Part shown: positions 44,692 through 53,305 of the stretch, piece by piece | Numbering within the stretch: the first letter of the stretch is position 1 | Layout of the letters: each line of letters starts with the position of its first letter | Assembly (NCBI RefSeq): GCF_041052385.1 | Contig: NZ_CP163439.1 | Location: 9,785,001 to 9,849,000, forward strand | Reading direction: 5' to 3' | DNA: 64,000 nt | DNA from: Streptomyces sp. R28 | Lineage (GTDB): Bacteria; Actinomycetota; Actinomycetes; Streptomycetales; Streptomycetaceae | Translations under genes and position numbers: made by a program | Notes under the pieces: generated by a model | What the model was told of the DNA's origin: nothing | What the model saw: the letters and a program-made list of their open reading frames with translations, nothing else | Database searches by the model: none

Positions 44692-46421
44692 GCGGGCGGG
44701 GACGCAAAGCCGTCCTGCCGCCGCCGGACTTCCAAGCAACCGAGCGGATAACCGCCGACGGACTGCAGGTCACCGTGCTGAACAAGGAAGGCTTCGAGCG
44801 CGCCTTCGACTTCGCCGCGATCGCCGTGCCCCAGCCGATGCGCTGCTCCCTTGCGCGAGCGTTCGCCGAGCAGTCCATGGGGTGGAACAGCCACGCGAGC
44901 GGTGAGTCATATTGGCGATCTATCGAGGTCTTCGCCCGGTTCCTCAAGGACCAGGGCCAGCCGGCCGAGGATCTGAGGGACCTCACCTCTGCCACGCTCC
45001 GGCTCTGGCGCAACAACCACAAGGACACCCCAGGCGGGCGCGAGGCCCTGGGCAAGATGCGTACGCTGCTGAAGCGCGAGCCGCGGCTGACGCAGGGCCT
45101 GGCTGCAGAGGAACTGGCCCGCCCCGTTCCGAAGAAGGGCAAGCCGTCCAAGCAGTCCTACCGGCCGTCGGAGCGCGATCAGGTGCTGCTGGTCGCCGAA
45201 CGGCAGTTCCGGGCTGCGCTGCTGCGGAGCCGGGAGAACACCGCGCTGCTCGCCCGCTACCGGGCGGGTGCACTGGCCCCAGACAGCCGTGACTGGAGGA
45301 TCGGGGCGGCCCTCGAGCACATCGCCGCCACGGGCGAACTGCCCGGATACCCGGACAAAAGTGGGCAGGTCTGCACCCGAGCCGAAGGGCTGCTGCGCGG
45401 AAAGAACCGCGGGAAGACCACGGGCCGGCTGTTCCTGAGCCGGGCGGAACTGACAGCCCTGGCCGTGATGATGACGGACCGCTACGGCTGGAATCTGTCG
45501 GTCTACGACCGTCTGCACGTGCCCGTCACCACCCCGTCCGCAGGAGAAACCGCCACGGTCACCTACGAGGTCCTGGTGGAGAAGCGCCGCTCGGGCGAGG
45601 GGCGCTGGTTCAACACGGAGAACCACACCGACTCCGGCGCGGACTCGCCCAGCCGGCTCATCACCCAGGCCCTGGAAGCCACGCAGCACGGGCGAGCCCT
45701 GGCCGCCTCCCTGTCACCCGGCCACGACCTGCTGATGGTCGCGCGCAACCGGCGCCGTACTGACGTGGACTCCAACCTGGACCGGCCCCGGAACGTCGGC
45801 CCGCTGTGCTTCGGGGTGTCCAAGGCCGATGCACGAGTATGGGCGAGAACTCACAAGATCGGCTCGCCCTTCCAACGCGCCCGCAGGACCACCGTCACCA
45901 CCACGGGCAAGCCGCTGCAGCACAAACGTGGCACCCACGAGAGCGTCTACGTCCTGCCCGACGAGAACGTCCAGCAAGCCGCCGTGGACGTGATCGCGGC
46001 CGGCGCCGAGGAAGCCCTCGAACAGGCCCGCGACTACACCTTCAAGGGGCGCCTCGCGAACGCGGCCGACGCGACCCACCAGGAGACCGCGACCGCGGAC
46101 TGCGCGGACGAGGAGACCAGCCCCTGGCCGAACCCAAGCGGCGGCTGCGGCGCCGACTTCCTACTCTGCCTGTCCTGCGAGAACTCTCGGGTCCACACCG
46201 GCCACCACCCGCGCCTCGCGCTCCTGCGCCGCCAGTTGATATCACTCCGCTCCAGCTGGCCGGAGAAACTCTGGCGAAAGCGATGGGACGAACACCTCCA
46301 GCGACTCGATGACCTGCGGACAAAGGTCAACGAGAGCACCTGGGACGCCGCTCTGGCCCGGATCACCGACCGCGACCAAATGATCGTCGACCACCTGCTC
46401 AAGGGAGACCTCGCCCCGTGA
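44688..46421 (+). CDS. Tyrosine recombinase 2 of 3 (large, divergent)
   Basis: The protein has 577 residues from GTG 44688, overlapping the stop of recombinase 1. The N-terminal part has a core-binding-like region (SYWRSIEVFARFLKDQGQPA, TSATLRLWRNNHKDT), followed by a catalytic-like region (FLSRAELTALAVMMTDRYG, RRTTVTTTGKPLQHKRGTHE). It ends in a Cys-containing segment (GGCGADFLLCLSCENSRVH) and a helical tail, as in the middle protein of multi-integrase elements. The canonical R-HxxR-Y set is not obvious, so it may have a structural role. Overlaps of 4 bases on both sides make one translation unit. Confidence 0.7.
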   Translation: MSGRGRKAVLPPPDFQATERITADGLQVTVLNKEGFERAFDFAAIAVPQPMRCSLARAFAEQSMGWNSHASGESYWRSIEVFARFLKDQGQPAEDLRDLTSATLRLWRNNHKDTPGGREALGKMRTLLKREPRLTQGLAAEELARPVPKKGKPSKQSYRPSERDQVLLVAERQFRAALLRSRENTALLARYRAGALAPDSRDWRIGAALEHIAATGELPGYPDKSGQVCTRAEGLLRGKNRGKTTGRLFLSRAELTALAVMMTDRYGWNLSVYDRLHVPVTTPSAGETATVTYEVLVEKRRSGEGRWFNTENHTDSGADSPSRLITQALEATQHGRALAASLSPGHDLLMVARNRRRTDVDSNLDRPRNVGPLCFGVSKADARVWARTHKIGSPFQRARRTTVTTTGKPLQHKRGTHESVYVLPDENVQQAAVDVIAAGAEEALEQARDYTFKGRLANAADATHQETATADCADEETSPWPNPSGGCGADFLLCLSCENSRVHTGHHPRLALLRRQLISLRSSWPEKLWRKRWDEHLQRLDDLRTKVNESTWDAALARITDRDQMIVDHLLKGDLAP

Positions 46422-48559
46422 CGACAGCTCTGACCCTCGCGGCCGATCCCTACATCCTTCCCCTGCCAGGGCCGGAGAGCCCGGTGGTCCTGGACCGGTG
46501 GATCAGCGCCGGCAACACTCACCCCAACTCCCGCTACAGCGACGACGTCTGGTCGATGGGACCGCTGACCGACAATCCCGGGGACAGCATCCACAAGATC
46601 AATTTAAGGAGGTGCCCCGCCTCCCTGCGAAGCGAATACAGGCGCCTCATCTGGGTCCTGATCAACGGCGAGCTGCGCCCCACCTACGTACAGGAACGGG
46701 GCTTTCAGAACCGGGGACGCGACGGCGTGATCAGCATGCGCGACAACATCCTGCAGTGGTTGAAGTTCGCGCGCTGGCTCGACCGGCAAGAGGTGTCCCA
46801 GCTCAGCGACTGCACCGTGGAGCACTGGAAGGCGTACGCCGCCAAGTGCACCAGCGGCTGCACTCGCGATCATGCCCTGACGGTTCTGCGCTGGCTCTCG
46901 GACCTGTGGGCCTTCGACCAGCTGTCCGTCAGCCCCTGCGACATTACGCAGCCGCCCTGGGAGAGCGAGGGCGTCGACGATTACCTGCCGGCCGCGACGG
47001 GGGAGGCGGGCGGGGAGAACAAAACCGAGCCGCTGGACCCGACCGTGATCGGCCCCTTGCTGACCTGGTCGATCCGCCTGGTCGAGGACTTCTCCGACGA
47101 CATCCTGGCCGCCTGGGCCGAGCGCCGCCGCATGCACGCCCGCGTGAAGGCCACTCCGAGCACCCGAGGGGGTCTGGCAGCCGTCAAGAACTATCTACAG
47201 CCGCTGGTCGATTCCGGAGCTCTCCTGCCCGCCACCGTGAGCCGAAAGCACGGCATCACCCTGGCCCACCACTATGTAGCGGCGGTCACGGGAGCCAGCT
47301 GGAACCAGGTCCACGACTTCGCTACTCGGCGAGGGCTCCGTGCCCTCGTCGCCCGGCGGCCCGGCCCCAGCCCGATGCAGGTGCCGGTGACGGGCCGGAT
47401 CGAGGGGCGGCCCTGGCGCGAGTTTATGGACTATGAGGAGACGCCGATCCTGGTACGGCACCTAGCCACGGCCGCTGCCATCGTGATCCTGTACTTGACC
47501 GGGATGCGCCCCCAGGAGGCCCAATCGCTGCGCTCTGGCTGCTGCCCCGATCCGGAACCCAACGAGGACGGCTCCATGCCGCGGCATCTGATCCGATCCC
47601 ACCACTACAAGAACGTCCGCGACTCTGACGGCCACCACATCTCCGCTGGTGAGGAGCGCGCCGTCCCCTGGGTCGCGATCACCCCGGTGGTGAACGCCAT
47701 CCGGGTTCTGGAACGCATCGTCCCGAAGGGCGAGCTGTTGTTCAGCTCCACCCACCACGATGTCATCGGCCAGCGCAAGCACCACGGGGCGCTGAAGCGC
47801 GCCAGCCTGGCCCGCCGGTTCGAGAATCTCGTGTCATGGATCAACCAGGAGGCCACCGCCCAGGGCCTGCCCGCCCAGATGGTGCCGGAGGACCCGCACG
47901 GCAACCTTGGACTGAGCCGTCTGCGCAGAACTTTGGCTTGGCATATCGCCCGCCGCCCTGGCGGTCTGGTCGCCCTCGCCATCCAGTACGGACACATGCG
48001 CACCGCCCTGGACGCCCGCACCTCCACCGGCTATGGCAACCGCGAGCGTCGGGGGTTCCACGGGGAGCTCGACGTGGAGACCGCTCTCGCCGCCGCGCAG
48101 ACCGCAGCGCGGCTGCGCGACGCCGCGGCGGCCGGCGAGAAGATCTCCGGTCCAGCCGCTCGACGGGCTCTCATCGGAGCAACCTCGATCCCCAGCTTCG
48201 AAGGCGCCCTGACCACCCCGAAGGCCGCCGCCAAGTTCCTCGCGCGCGACGGCCTCGTACTCTTCGACAACCCGGACGCGTTCCTCATCTGCGCCTTCAA
48301 GCGCGACACCGCCCTGTGCGACCCGGATCCCGGGGCGATGGCACCCAACCAGTTCGCCTGCCAGCTCGGCTGCGGCAACGCGGTCCGCACCGACAGCCAC
48401 GCGCAGGCGGCGCGAGAGCACGCTGATCGGCTCGATGTGAGGGCGGCCCTCGTGCCCCAGCCCCTGGGCGACCGGCTTCGCCTGACCGCCGACCGTTTCC
48501 GCGCTCTCGCCGACGCCCACGACTCCGCCGCACAGTCCGCCGAGGAGGCCATCGCATGA
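46418..48559 (+). CDS. Tyrosine recombinase 3 of 3 (TnpB-like)
   Basis: The protein has 713 residues from GTG 46418. A core-binding domain (DNILQWLKFARWLDRQEVSQ, HALTVLRWLSDLWAF) is followed by a catalytic domain with the first arginine in VILYLTGMRPQEAQSLRSGC, a second region LSRLRRTLAWHIARRPGG, and a tyrosine in STGYGNRERRGFHGE about 40 residues later. An extended C-terminal region contains DTALCDPD and ACQLGCGNAV, reminiscent of a zinc-binding element seen in large Tn554 TnpB-like integrases. Coupled to the neighbours by 4-base overlaps. It is the best candidate for the active recombinase if the first one is dead. Confidence 0.8.
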   Translation: MTTALTLAADPYILPLPGPESPVVLDRWISAGNTHPNSRYSDDVWSMGPLTDNPGDSIHKINLRRCPASLRSEYRRLIWVLINGELRPTYVQERGFQNRGRDGVISMRDNILQWLKFARWLDRQEVSQLSDCTVEHWKAYAAKCTSGCTRDHALTVLRWLSDLWAFDQLSVSPCDITQPPWESEGVDDYLPAATGEAGGENKTEPLDPTVIGPLLTWSIRLVEDFSDDILAAWAERRRMHARVKATPSTRGGLAAVKNYLQPLVDSGALLPATVSRKHGITLAHHYVAAVTGASWNQVHDFATRRGLRALVARRPGPSPMQVPVTGRIEGRPWREFMDYEETPILVRHLATAAAIVILYLTGMRPQEAQSLRSGCCPDPEPNEDGSMPRHLIRSHHYKNVRDSDGHHISAGEERAVPWVAITPVVNAIRVLERIVPKGELLFSSTHHDVIGQRKHHGALKRASLARRFENLVSWINQEATAQGLPAQMVPEDPHGNLGLSRLRRTLAWHIARRPGGLVALAIQYGHMRTALDARTSTGYGNRERRGFHGELDVETALAAAQTAARLRDAAAAGEKISGPAARRALIGATSIPSFEGALTTPKAAAKFLARDGLVLFDNPDAFLICAFKRDTALCDPDPGAMAPNQFACQLGCGNAVRTDSHAQAAREHADRLDVRAALVPQPLGDRLRLTADRFRALADAHDSAAQSAEEAIA

Positions 48560-48963
48560 AGCAGCAGCACGAGGACGAGCGCTCCCGCATCCGCGCGGCC
48601 ATGGACCGCCTCCTGGCCAGCCAGCCCACCCGCTCCAACGGCAGTCTCACAGTGGTCGCGCTCGCCGCAGAGGCTGGTGTCCACCGCATGGCTCTGCAAA
48701 AGCGCCACGCCGACCTCAAGGAGGAGTTCTTCGCGCGGGTGCGTATGGAAACGCACCAGACGCCGGAGGTCGAAAGGCGGCTTCGCAAAGAGGTGGTCCG
48801 CCTGAAGGAAGCTCTCAAGGACTCCCGGGCTGCCGAGGCCAAGTCCCGGCATCGAGCGGAGCAACTGGCGCTCGCGGCAGCCGTCCTCATCCTCCGGCAA
48901 CCCAACAACCACGACCAGCCTGTTCCCGACAACGTCATCCCGTTCCGCCCGTCCGGCGATTAA
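48556..48963 (+). CDS. TnpC / DUF6262-like recombinase accessory protein
   Basis: A 135-residue, highly charged protein from ATG 48556 (ATGA overlap with the preceding stop). The first half has a helix-turn-helix-like pattern (GSLTVVALAAEAGVHRMALQ then KRHADLKEEF), and the second half is a coiled coil (VERRLRKEVVRLKEALKDSR). This is the shape of the small third or fourth protein that accompanies Tn554-type and related multi-recombinase elements, thought to help orient or regulate integration. It completes the 43.1-49.0 kb unit. Confidence 0.65.
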   Translation: MKQQHEDERSRIRAAMDRLLASQPTRSNGSLTVVALAAEAGVHRMALQKRHADLKEEFFARVRMETHQTPEVERRLRKEVVRLKEALKDSRAAEAKSRHRAEQLALAAAVLILRQPNNHDQPVPDNVIPFRPSGD

Positions 48964-48973
48964 GAAGAGGCCG

Positions 48974-49462
48974 TCACGCGGCGACGCCGAGTTCTTTGCG
49001 GGTCCGGTGGATGAACTCCCGCACGGCCGGCTCGCGCCGCCAGGGGGCGAGGGCGGTGTTGAACTCGCGGACATAGTCATTGGCCCGGCTTGACTGGACG
49101 CGGGCGAGGATGTCGACGGACCGGTTGCCGAGCTCCAGGTCGCGCGCCTGCAGGTGAGCGGTTCCGACGATGGCGAGCCGCATGCCGACAGAGCGGGTGA
49201 ACACCCCGGTCGGCATGGCGGCGGCCTGCTGGTTCCAGGTCAGGGCCATCTTGGGATTCTTCAGGTCACCGAAGATCTCGGCGGCGTCCGCGGACAAACG
49301 CGAATGCGCTCAGGGACTGCATCGCCAAGTGGTCAGGAGATAGCAGCCCAGCTGCACGTCGCCGCCGGCGCGGGCGAGGCGGAGAGCCTGGATGAAGTGC
49401 CGCTGGGCGGCGTCGTGCTGCCCGACGTCGAAGGCAGTCCAACCTGCCAATCGGTCTGCACG
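48974..49462 (-). pseudogene. Tetratricopeptide regulator remnant
   Basis: Two pieces of a Streptomyces XRE/TPR regulator lie in different leftward frames. The upstream piece reads RLAGWTAFDVGQHDAAQRHF then IQALRLARAGGDVQLGCYLL and loses frame at TTWRCSP. The downstream piece reads KNPKMALTWNQQAAAMPTGV then RSVGMRLAIVGTAHLQARDL and ends TRKELGVAA at 48974. The part between is deleted and the N-terminal HTH is missing. It sits tail to tail against the recombinase unit, so the element may have inserted into or beside it. Confidence 0.6.
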
Positions 49463-49595
49463 AACACGACTATCAGGCGCGGCACGCCGTCGAGCTCGAT
49501 GCGGTGCTGGAGCTTGGAGGTGAGAGCGGCCAGGGTGTCGTGATGCCGACGGCGTTGTCGCGGCCCGGAGCCGCAGCCGCCCTCGCTGGCTGCTT

Positions 49596-50552
49596 CTATC
49601 TACAGGGGTGGTTGGCGTCAGCGGGGGCTTCCGGTGTTGCTGTGTGGGCATGTGGTGCCGTGCTGTCTTGCACCATCGTTGGCACATGTTCGGGTGCCGA
49701 AGCGGCACTTCGCTGACGGGGCCAGGTCACACGGCGGTGTAGTGACGGGCGGTGGTTCCAGGCATGCAGGATTAGTGGGGCCAGGAGCAGTGCGAGGTAG
49801 TCGATGAAGGCGTAGGCGCCACTGATGCCGGAGGGCGGGTTGCCGATCGCCAGCAGGCCGGTGACGTCGTGGGGCTGGTAGGCCCACACGCCGAAGTGGA
49901 CGCCGGTGAGCTCGAGAAAGCTGGTGACGATGAAGACGTAGGGGATACGCGGCCCGATTACTGCATGCCTGGACGCCGCCACCATCACCACGAACCAGAA
50001 CGCGCCGAAGACGTCAAGGCGCGGGCTCAGAAAGAGCCCCCAAGCTGCCCACAGTCCCGCGACCGTGAACGTCGCACCGATCATCAGGCGGTGGGGCAGG
50101 CGCGGTGCCAGGGATCGGGCGATGACGAGGCTGGAGAGAAACACTGTCACATGGCCGCCGGGAACGAAGCCGGGAAAATTGCCCAGCCGGTACTCCCACC
50201 AGCCCAGACCGTGGGTCGCCATCAGCTCCACCGTGCAGGTGCCCAGGAGCGCAACGAGCGTCTGCGCACGCACCGAGGCGTCCTCACGAAGCCACAGCCA
50301 CGCCACCGGACCCGGCGACAGGGCCAGCCCGAGCACCCACTGTCCCACCGGCCCCACCAGGGGATCGACCAGAAGCAGCGTTGCCGTCGACCCGAGCAAG
50401 AACCCCGTAGCCCAGAACAGGTCCGTGCGCGCGCGAGAAGTCATCGGCACCCGGCCGGAGTGGGGTGGCCGTCGGCCCGCGAGCTCCGTGACCCCAACAG
50501 GCCAACTCGTCAAGCGCTTTCGCAGGGCACGCCTCACCTGATCTTCTTCCAT
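49596..50552 (-). CDS. Polytopic membrane protein of an isoprenoid locus, unknown function
   Basis: The protein has up to 318 residues from ATG 50552, with an alternative start at ATG 50444 just before the first helix. About seven to eight hydrophobic spans are visible, such as FWATGFLLGSTATLLLVDPL and VTVFLSSLVIARSLA. Conserved-looking loops occur between them: GLGWWEYRLGNFPGFVPGGH, GVHFGVWAYQPHDVTG and GISGAYAFIDYL. Tryptophan, aspartate and histidine clusters in membrane-proximal loops suggest an enzyme rather than a transporter; this is inference. It follows the polyprenyl synthase gene by 94 bases in the same direction. The 62-base leader 50526-50587 covers its first codons and is nearly identical to the leader of the exporter at 53.3 kb. 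I do not recognise the family. Confidence 0.65.
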   Translation of the reverse strand: MEEDQVRRALRKRLTSWPVGVTELAGRRPPHSGRVPMTSRARTDLFWATGFLLGSTATLLLVDPLVGPVGQWVLGLALSPGPVAWLWLREDASVRAQTLVALLGTCTVELMATHGLGWWEYRLGNFPGFVPGGHVTVFLSSLVIARSLAPRLPHRLMIGATFTVAGLWAAWGLFLSPRLDVFGAFWFVVMVAASRHAVIGPRIPYVFIVTSFLELTGVHFGVWAYQPHDVTGLLAIGNPPSGISGAYAFIDYLALLLAPLILHAWNHRPSLHRRVTWPRQRSAASAPEHVPTMVQDSTAPHAHTATPEAPADANHPCR

Positions 50553-50587
50553 ATACGCACAAACGACTTCAGTGGCCTGCTGTCACG
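50526..50587 (-). promoter_or_regulatory. Leader repeat, copy 1 (minus orientation)
   Basis: Read on the minus strand this block has CGTGACAGCAGG, then AGTCGTTTGT and TGGAAGAAGATCAG, ending TGAGGCGTGCC. It matches copy 2 (53211-53272, plus strand) in 53 of 62 positions without gaps. It spans the region just upstream of and over ATG 50552. TGACAG followed about 16-17 bases later by GTCGTTT could be a -35/-10 pair; that is a suggestion only. Confidence 0.6.
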
Positions 50588-50646
50588 CCCCACCCCATTA
50601 GTGGACCGGAGATCACTGCCACGACGGGACACACCGGGCTGGAAGA

Positions 50647-51648
50647 TCACTCCTTGGCCAGTTGGGCAAGGGCGTCGAGGTGTGGGCCGGGAGGGAGCCA
50701 GGTCAGTGCCTCGCGTGCTGAAGAGGCGTGGCTGTCGGCCGTGTGTCGGGCCTTGGTGAGAGCCCCGCAGCGCCTGAGCAGGACGCCCAGCTTCTGCTGG
50801 GCGCCGGGTGTGTACGTGGCGGCGGTGATTAGGCGCCGCAGGGCCTTTTCATCGGCTGGGTTTGCCAGGTCCAGGGCGAGCAGGATGGGCAGGGTGGGTC
50901 GGTGGTTGCGCAGATCGCTGTCGCCGGGTTTGCCGCTGCGGCCGGATGCGTCGTCGTAGGGGAGGAGGTCGTCGCGGATCTGGAAGGCGAGTCCGAGGTG
51001 CTCACCGAACGCGGCCAGCTTCTCCTGCTCGTCAAGGCTGGCTCCGGCGAGGATCGCGCCGACCTGGCAGGCGGCGGCGAGCATGACGGCGGTTTTGCGG
51101 CGGGCCATGGACATGTAGGCGGGGATTCCGCTGTCGAAGGCTCCGGCGAGGGTGAGTTCTTGTGCCGCTCCCCGGCAGACTTCCTGGCCGGCCCGGGCCT
51201 GGACGGCCAGGGCCTGGCGGATCCGGTCGTCGCTGACGCCACGCTGGCCGCACTCGGCGAGGTTCGCGAACAGCGTGAAGAACAGGGCGTTGCCGGCGAC
51301 GATCGCCTGCTCCGGGCCGTAGCGGGTGTGGACGGCGGGACGGCCGCGGCGCAGCGGGTCGTTGTCGAGGATGTCGTCGTGCAGGAGGCTGCCGGTGTGG
51401 GCGGACTCGAAGCCGACGGCGGCCGGCAGGACTCGGTGCAGGCTTGCCCCGAAGACGAGTGCGCTGTGGCACAGCAGCAGCGGCCTCAGTAGTTTGCTCG
51501 GTGGTTTGAGCGCGTAGTGGTGGATGGCGTCGAGGCCGGTGGCGTCCTGCGGCCAGCGGGTGGTGATCTCGGTCTCGATGGCGGCACGGACTTCATGGGG
51601 TGCTGGGTGCGTTGCCGTGTGCTGGCGTGGCACCGCGAGTTCGGTCAC
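50647..51648 (-). CDS. Polyprenyl diphosphate synthase (trans, E-type)
   Basis: The protein has 333 residues from GTG 51648. The first Asp-rich motif is SLLHDDILDNDPLRRGRPA (about residue 88), with the chain-length region HTGS just before it. A PEQAIVAGNALFF segment follows, then KTAVMLAAACQVGA, and the second Asp-rich motif FQIRDDLLPYDDASG (about residue 228) with GKPGDSDLRNHRPTLP. It elongates allylic diphosphates with isopentenyl diphosphate. The residue pattern before DDILD suggests a C20 or longer product, but this is not reliable by eye. It probably supplies the substrate for the squalene/phytoene-synthase-like enzyme upstream, and possibly the terpene synthase at 41.7 kb. Confidence 0.85.
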   Translation of the reverse strand: MTELAVPRQHTATHPAPHEVRAAIETEITTRWPQDATGLDAIHHYALKPPSKLLRPLLLCHSALVFGASLHRVLPAAVGFESAHTGSLLHDDILDNDPLRRGRPAVHTRYGPEQAIVAGNALFFTLFANLAECGQRGVSDDRIRQALAVQARAGQEVCRGAAQELTLAGAFDSGIPAYMSMARRKTAVMLAAACQVGAILAGASLDEQEKLAAFGEHLGLAFQIRDDLLPYDDASGRSGKPGDSDLRNHRPTLPILLALDLANPADEKALRRLITAATYTPGAQQKLGVLLRRCGALTKARHTADSHASSAREALTWLPPGPHLDALAQLAKE

Positions 51649-51987
51649 GGTGGAATTCTTTCCGGCTGGTACAGAGGTGGGCGGGGAGCGGTGGCGGGCG
51701 GTGTGCTGGGCCGGTTCAGTGTCGGGACGGGGCGTGGGGGTCGGTTACGACCGCTACAGCTCCCGGTCGGCGTACGTCCTCGTCCGCCGCGATGGGTTCG
51801 TGGCGTGGTTTCGGCGAGAGCGGGAGCGCAGGGCGGAGCAGTCATGGCTGCTGGGGCCGCTGCCGCGGCCCGCCGGGAGGAGAACATGAGCACGCCGGGC
51901 GTGCAGGGGCGATTGCCGAGGTGCCGAGCCGTCCCCGGTGCCGTCGCGAGTACGCCGGCGGCTTGATCAGAGGGTTAGGGAGGAGGT
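51649..51987. other. Gap between the two isoprenoid synthase genes
   Basis: A 339-base gap inside an otherwise compact leftward set. A plus-strand frame ending GYDRYSSRSAYVLVRRDGF then WFRRERERRAEQSW at 51889 has a protein-like look but no ribosome site and no known family. It may be a degraded small gene. The region must also hold a promoter or leader for the polyprenyl synthase. Confidence 0.35.
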
Positions 51988-52935
51988 TCATGCCGACGGT
52001 GTACCGGTTTCCATGTCAGCCGGTGCTGCTTGTCCTGGCAGGACGGGGTGCCGGGACTGAGCCAGCAGGCGCAGGCATTCCATCGGGTCATCACGTACCG
52101 GGCGACGAAGGACAGCGGCTCCCAGGGCCGTGACCCGGTCCAGACGGTGGTGGTACAGGCCCAGCAGGCAACGCACCACCGGCCGGTACTCAGCCGGTAC
52201 TTCGCCGACCACTCGCTGTGCATGGAGCAGGGAGTCACGCGCCGCCGAGGCCGTCACCGCCACCAGGGCCCTCACCCCGGGAGTGTCCCGGCCTTCCTCG
52301 AGCGCGGTGCGTGTGACGCCGTGCCGGTCCAGGTCGGCGAGAGGCAGTGTCAGACGCCCGCCCCGCAGGTCCTCGGCCAAGTCGGTCAGGAAGTCGACGC
52401 GCTGCAGCCCGTCGGCGACCAGGCGGCAGGAAGCGGCGAAGTCCTCGTCCGAGACAAGATGCGGTGTCAGCCCCGTGCTCAGCATCAGCCCCGGCCAGGT
52501 CAACGTGTCCACGTAGCGCTGGTAGTCGGCCTCGTCGGCGAAGCCCGGAAATCGCAGGTCGATCCGCGTACCGGCAATGTAGGTGTCGGCCCAACGGCGC
52601 GGCAGGCCGCACACCTGCGCGGAGTGCAGATACGCCCTCAGCAGCGGATGGCTGGAACTCCCGGAATCCAGCGCTCTGCGAACGTGGCCCGCCCACACTT
52701 CGAACCGCTGGTGACGTCCTTGTGGAGCGCCGCGATCGCAGATGTCGTCGGTGAATGCGAGCAAGGTCGCCCCAGCCATGGCGTGCGGCTGGAAGCCGGG
52801 CGGTGTCAACAACCGCACCGCACCCCACATGGCGAACTCCCGGCGCCGCAGGTACCGCTCAGCGGCTGTGTAGTCGGCTCGAAGCTGCCGCTCCCGCACC
52901 TGACTCAGATCTAGACAAAGGCGCCAAAGCCGCAC
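51988..52935 (-). CDS. Squalene/phytoene synthase-like enzyme
   Basis: The protein has 315 residues from GTG 52935, chosen because GCAGGAGA lies 5-6 bases upstream; the frame is open further but without support. The first Asp-rich motif is LLAFTDDICDRGAPQGR (about residue 77) and the second is VDFLTDLAEDLRGGRLTLPL (about residue 215), the paired motifs of head-to-head isoprenyl diphosphate synthases. YRRYV-like RYVDTLTWPG and YHHRLDRV helices fit the fold. It condenses two allylic diphosphates to a squalene- or phytoene-type product. No phytoene desaturase, HpnE or squalene-hopene cyclase is present in the window, so the fate of the product is open. Confidence 0.78.
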   Translation of the reverse strand: MRLWRLCLDLSQVRERQLRADYTAAERYLRRREFAMWGAVRLLTPPGFQPHAMAGATLLAFTDDICDRGAPQGRHQRFEVWAGHVRRALDSGSSSHPLLRAYLHSAQVCGLPRRWADTYIAGTRIDLRFPGFADEADYQRYVDTLTWPGLMLSTGLTPHLVSDEDFAASCRLVADGLQRVDFLTDLAEDLRGGRLTLPLADLDRHGVTRTALEEGRDTPGVRALVAVTASAARDSLLHAQRVVGEVPAEYRPVVRCLLGLYHHRLDRVTALGAAVLRRPVRDDPMECLRLLAQSRHPVLPGQAAPADMETGTPSA

Positions 52936-52976
52936 AAAACTCTCCTGCAACGTAGATCGCTCACAGTGATGGGACA

Positions 52977-52991
52977 GGTACCGAACGTACC
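52977..52991. promoter_or_regulatory. Inverted repeat upstream of the squalene/phytoene synthase-like gene
   Basis: GGTAC-CGAAC-GTACC has perfect 5-bp arms 42-56 bases upstream of GTG 52935. It shares the word TACCGAACG with the dyad at 4104-4115 and looks like a TetR-type operator. No regulator is encoded beside it. Confidence 0.3.
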
Positions 52992-53210
52992 ATCCGGTCG
53001 GGTAGGGCGAATCCAGACCTCTTACGCGGGAAACGGCTGTGCTCGGTCTTTCTGTCCCCGGGCCCGGCCGCCGACGCTGAAGGCGGGTGCCCCACCTCGG
53101 CACCCGGCAGTGCCTCTGACTTCGGGTGCTGTGCCGTCTCGCCCGTGAACTGCAATCCGGCCCGTGGACCTGCCCTGGGGCGTGTGCCTGGCGGGCGCAA
53201 GTGGGTGAGC

Positions 53211-53272
53211 CGTGACAGCAGGACCCGGTAGTCGTTTGTACGTAGGTGGAAGATGATCAGTTGAGGCGTGCC
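53211..53272 (+). promoter_or_regulatory. Leader repeat, copy 2 (plus orientation)
   Basis: This is the partner of 50526-50587, reading CGTGACAGCAGG, AGTCGTTTGT, then TGGAAGATGATCAG and TGAGGCGTGCC on the plus strand. It precedes the exporter ATG at 53306 and contains a possible leaderless GTG start at 53246. With eight flanking bases included, 59 of 70 positions agree between the copies, well beyond what a simple promoter motif would need. Confidence 0.6.
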
Positions 53273-53305
53273 TGGCGAACGGGTCTCATCCGTAAGGAGC
53301 CGGCG

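Noticed and set aside
51988..52935. Carotenoid cluster of the crtEIBV type
   Set aside because: Prenyl synthase and phytoene synthase-like genes are present, but there is no phytoene desaturase, cyclase or light-responsive regulator, so a carotenoid assignment is unsupported.
50526..53272. Conserved antisense peptide in the two leader repeats (IRTND/LRTND followed by LLSR)
   Set aside because: Conservative differences in that frame made me consider a shared protein end, but neither frame has a plausible upstream gene. The DNA identity alone explains the similarity.
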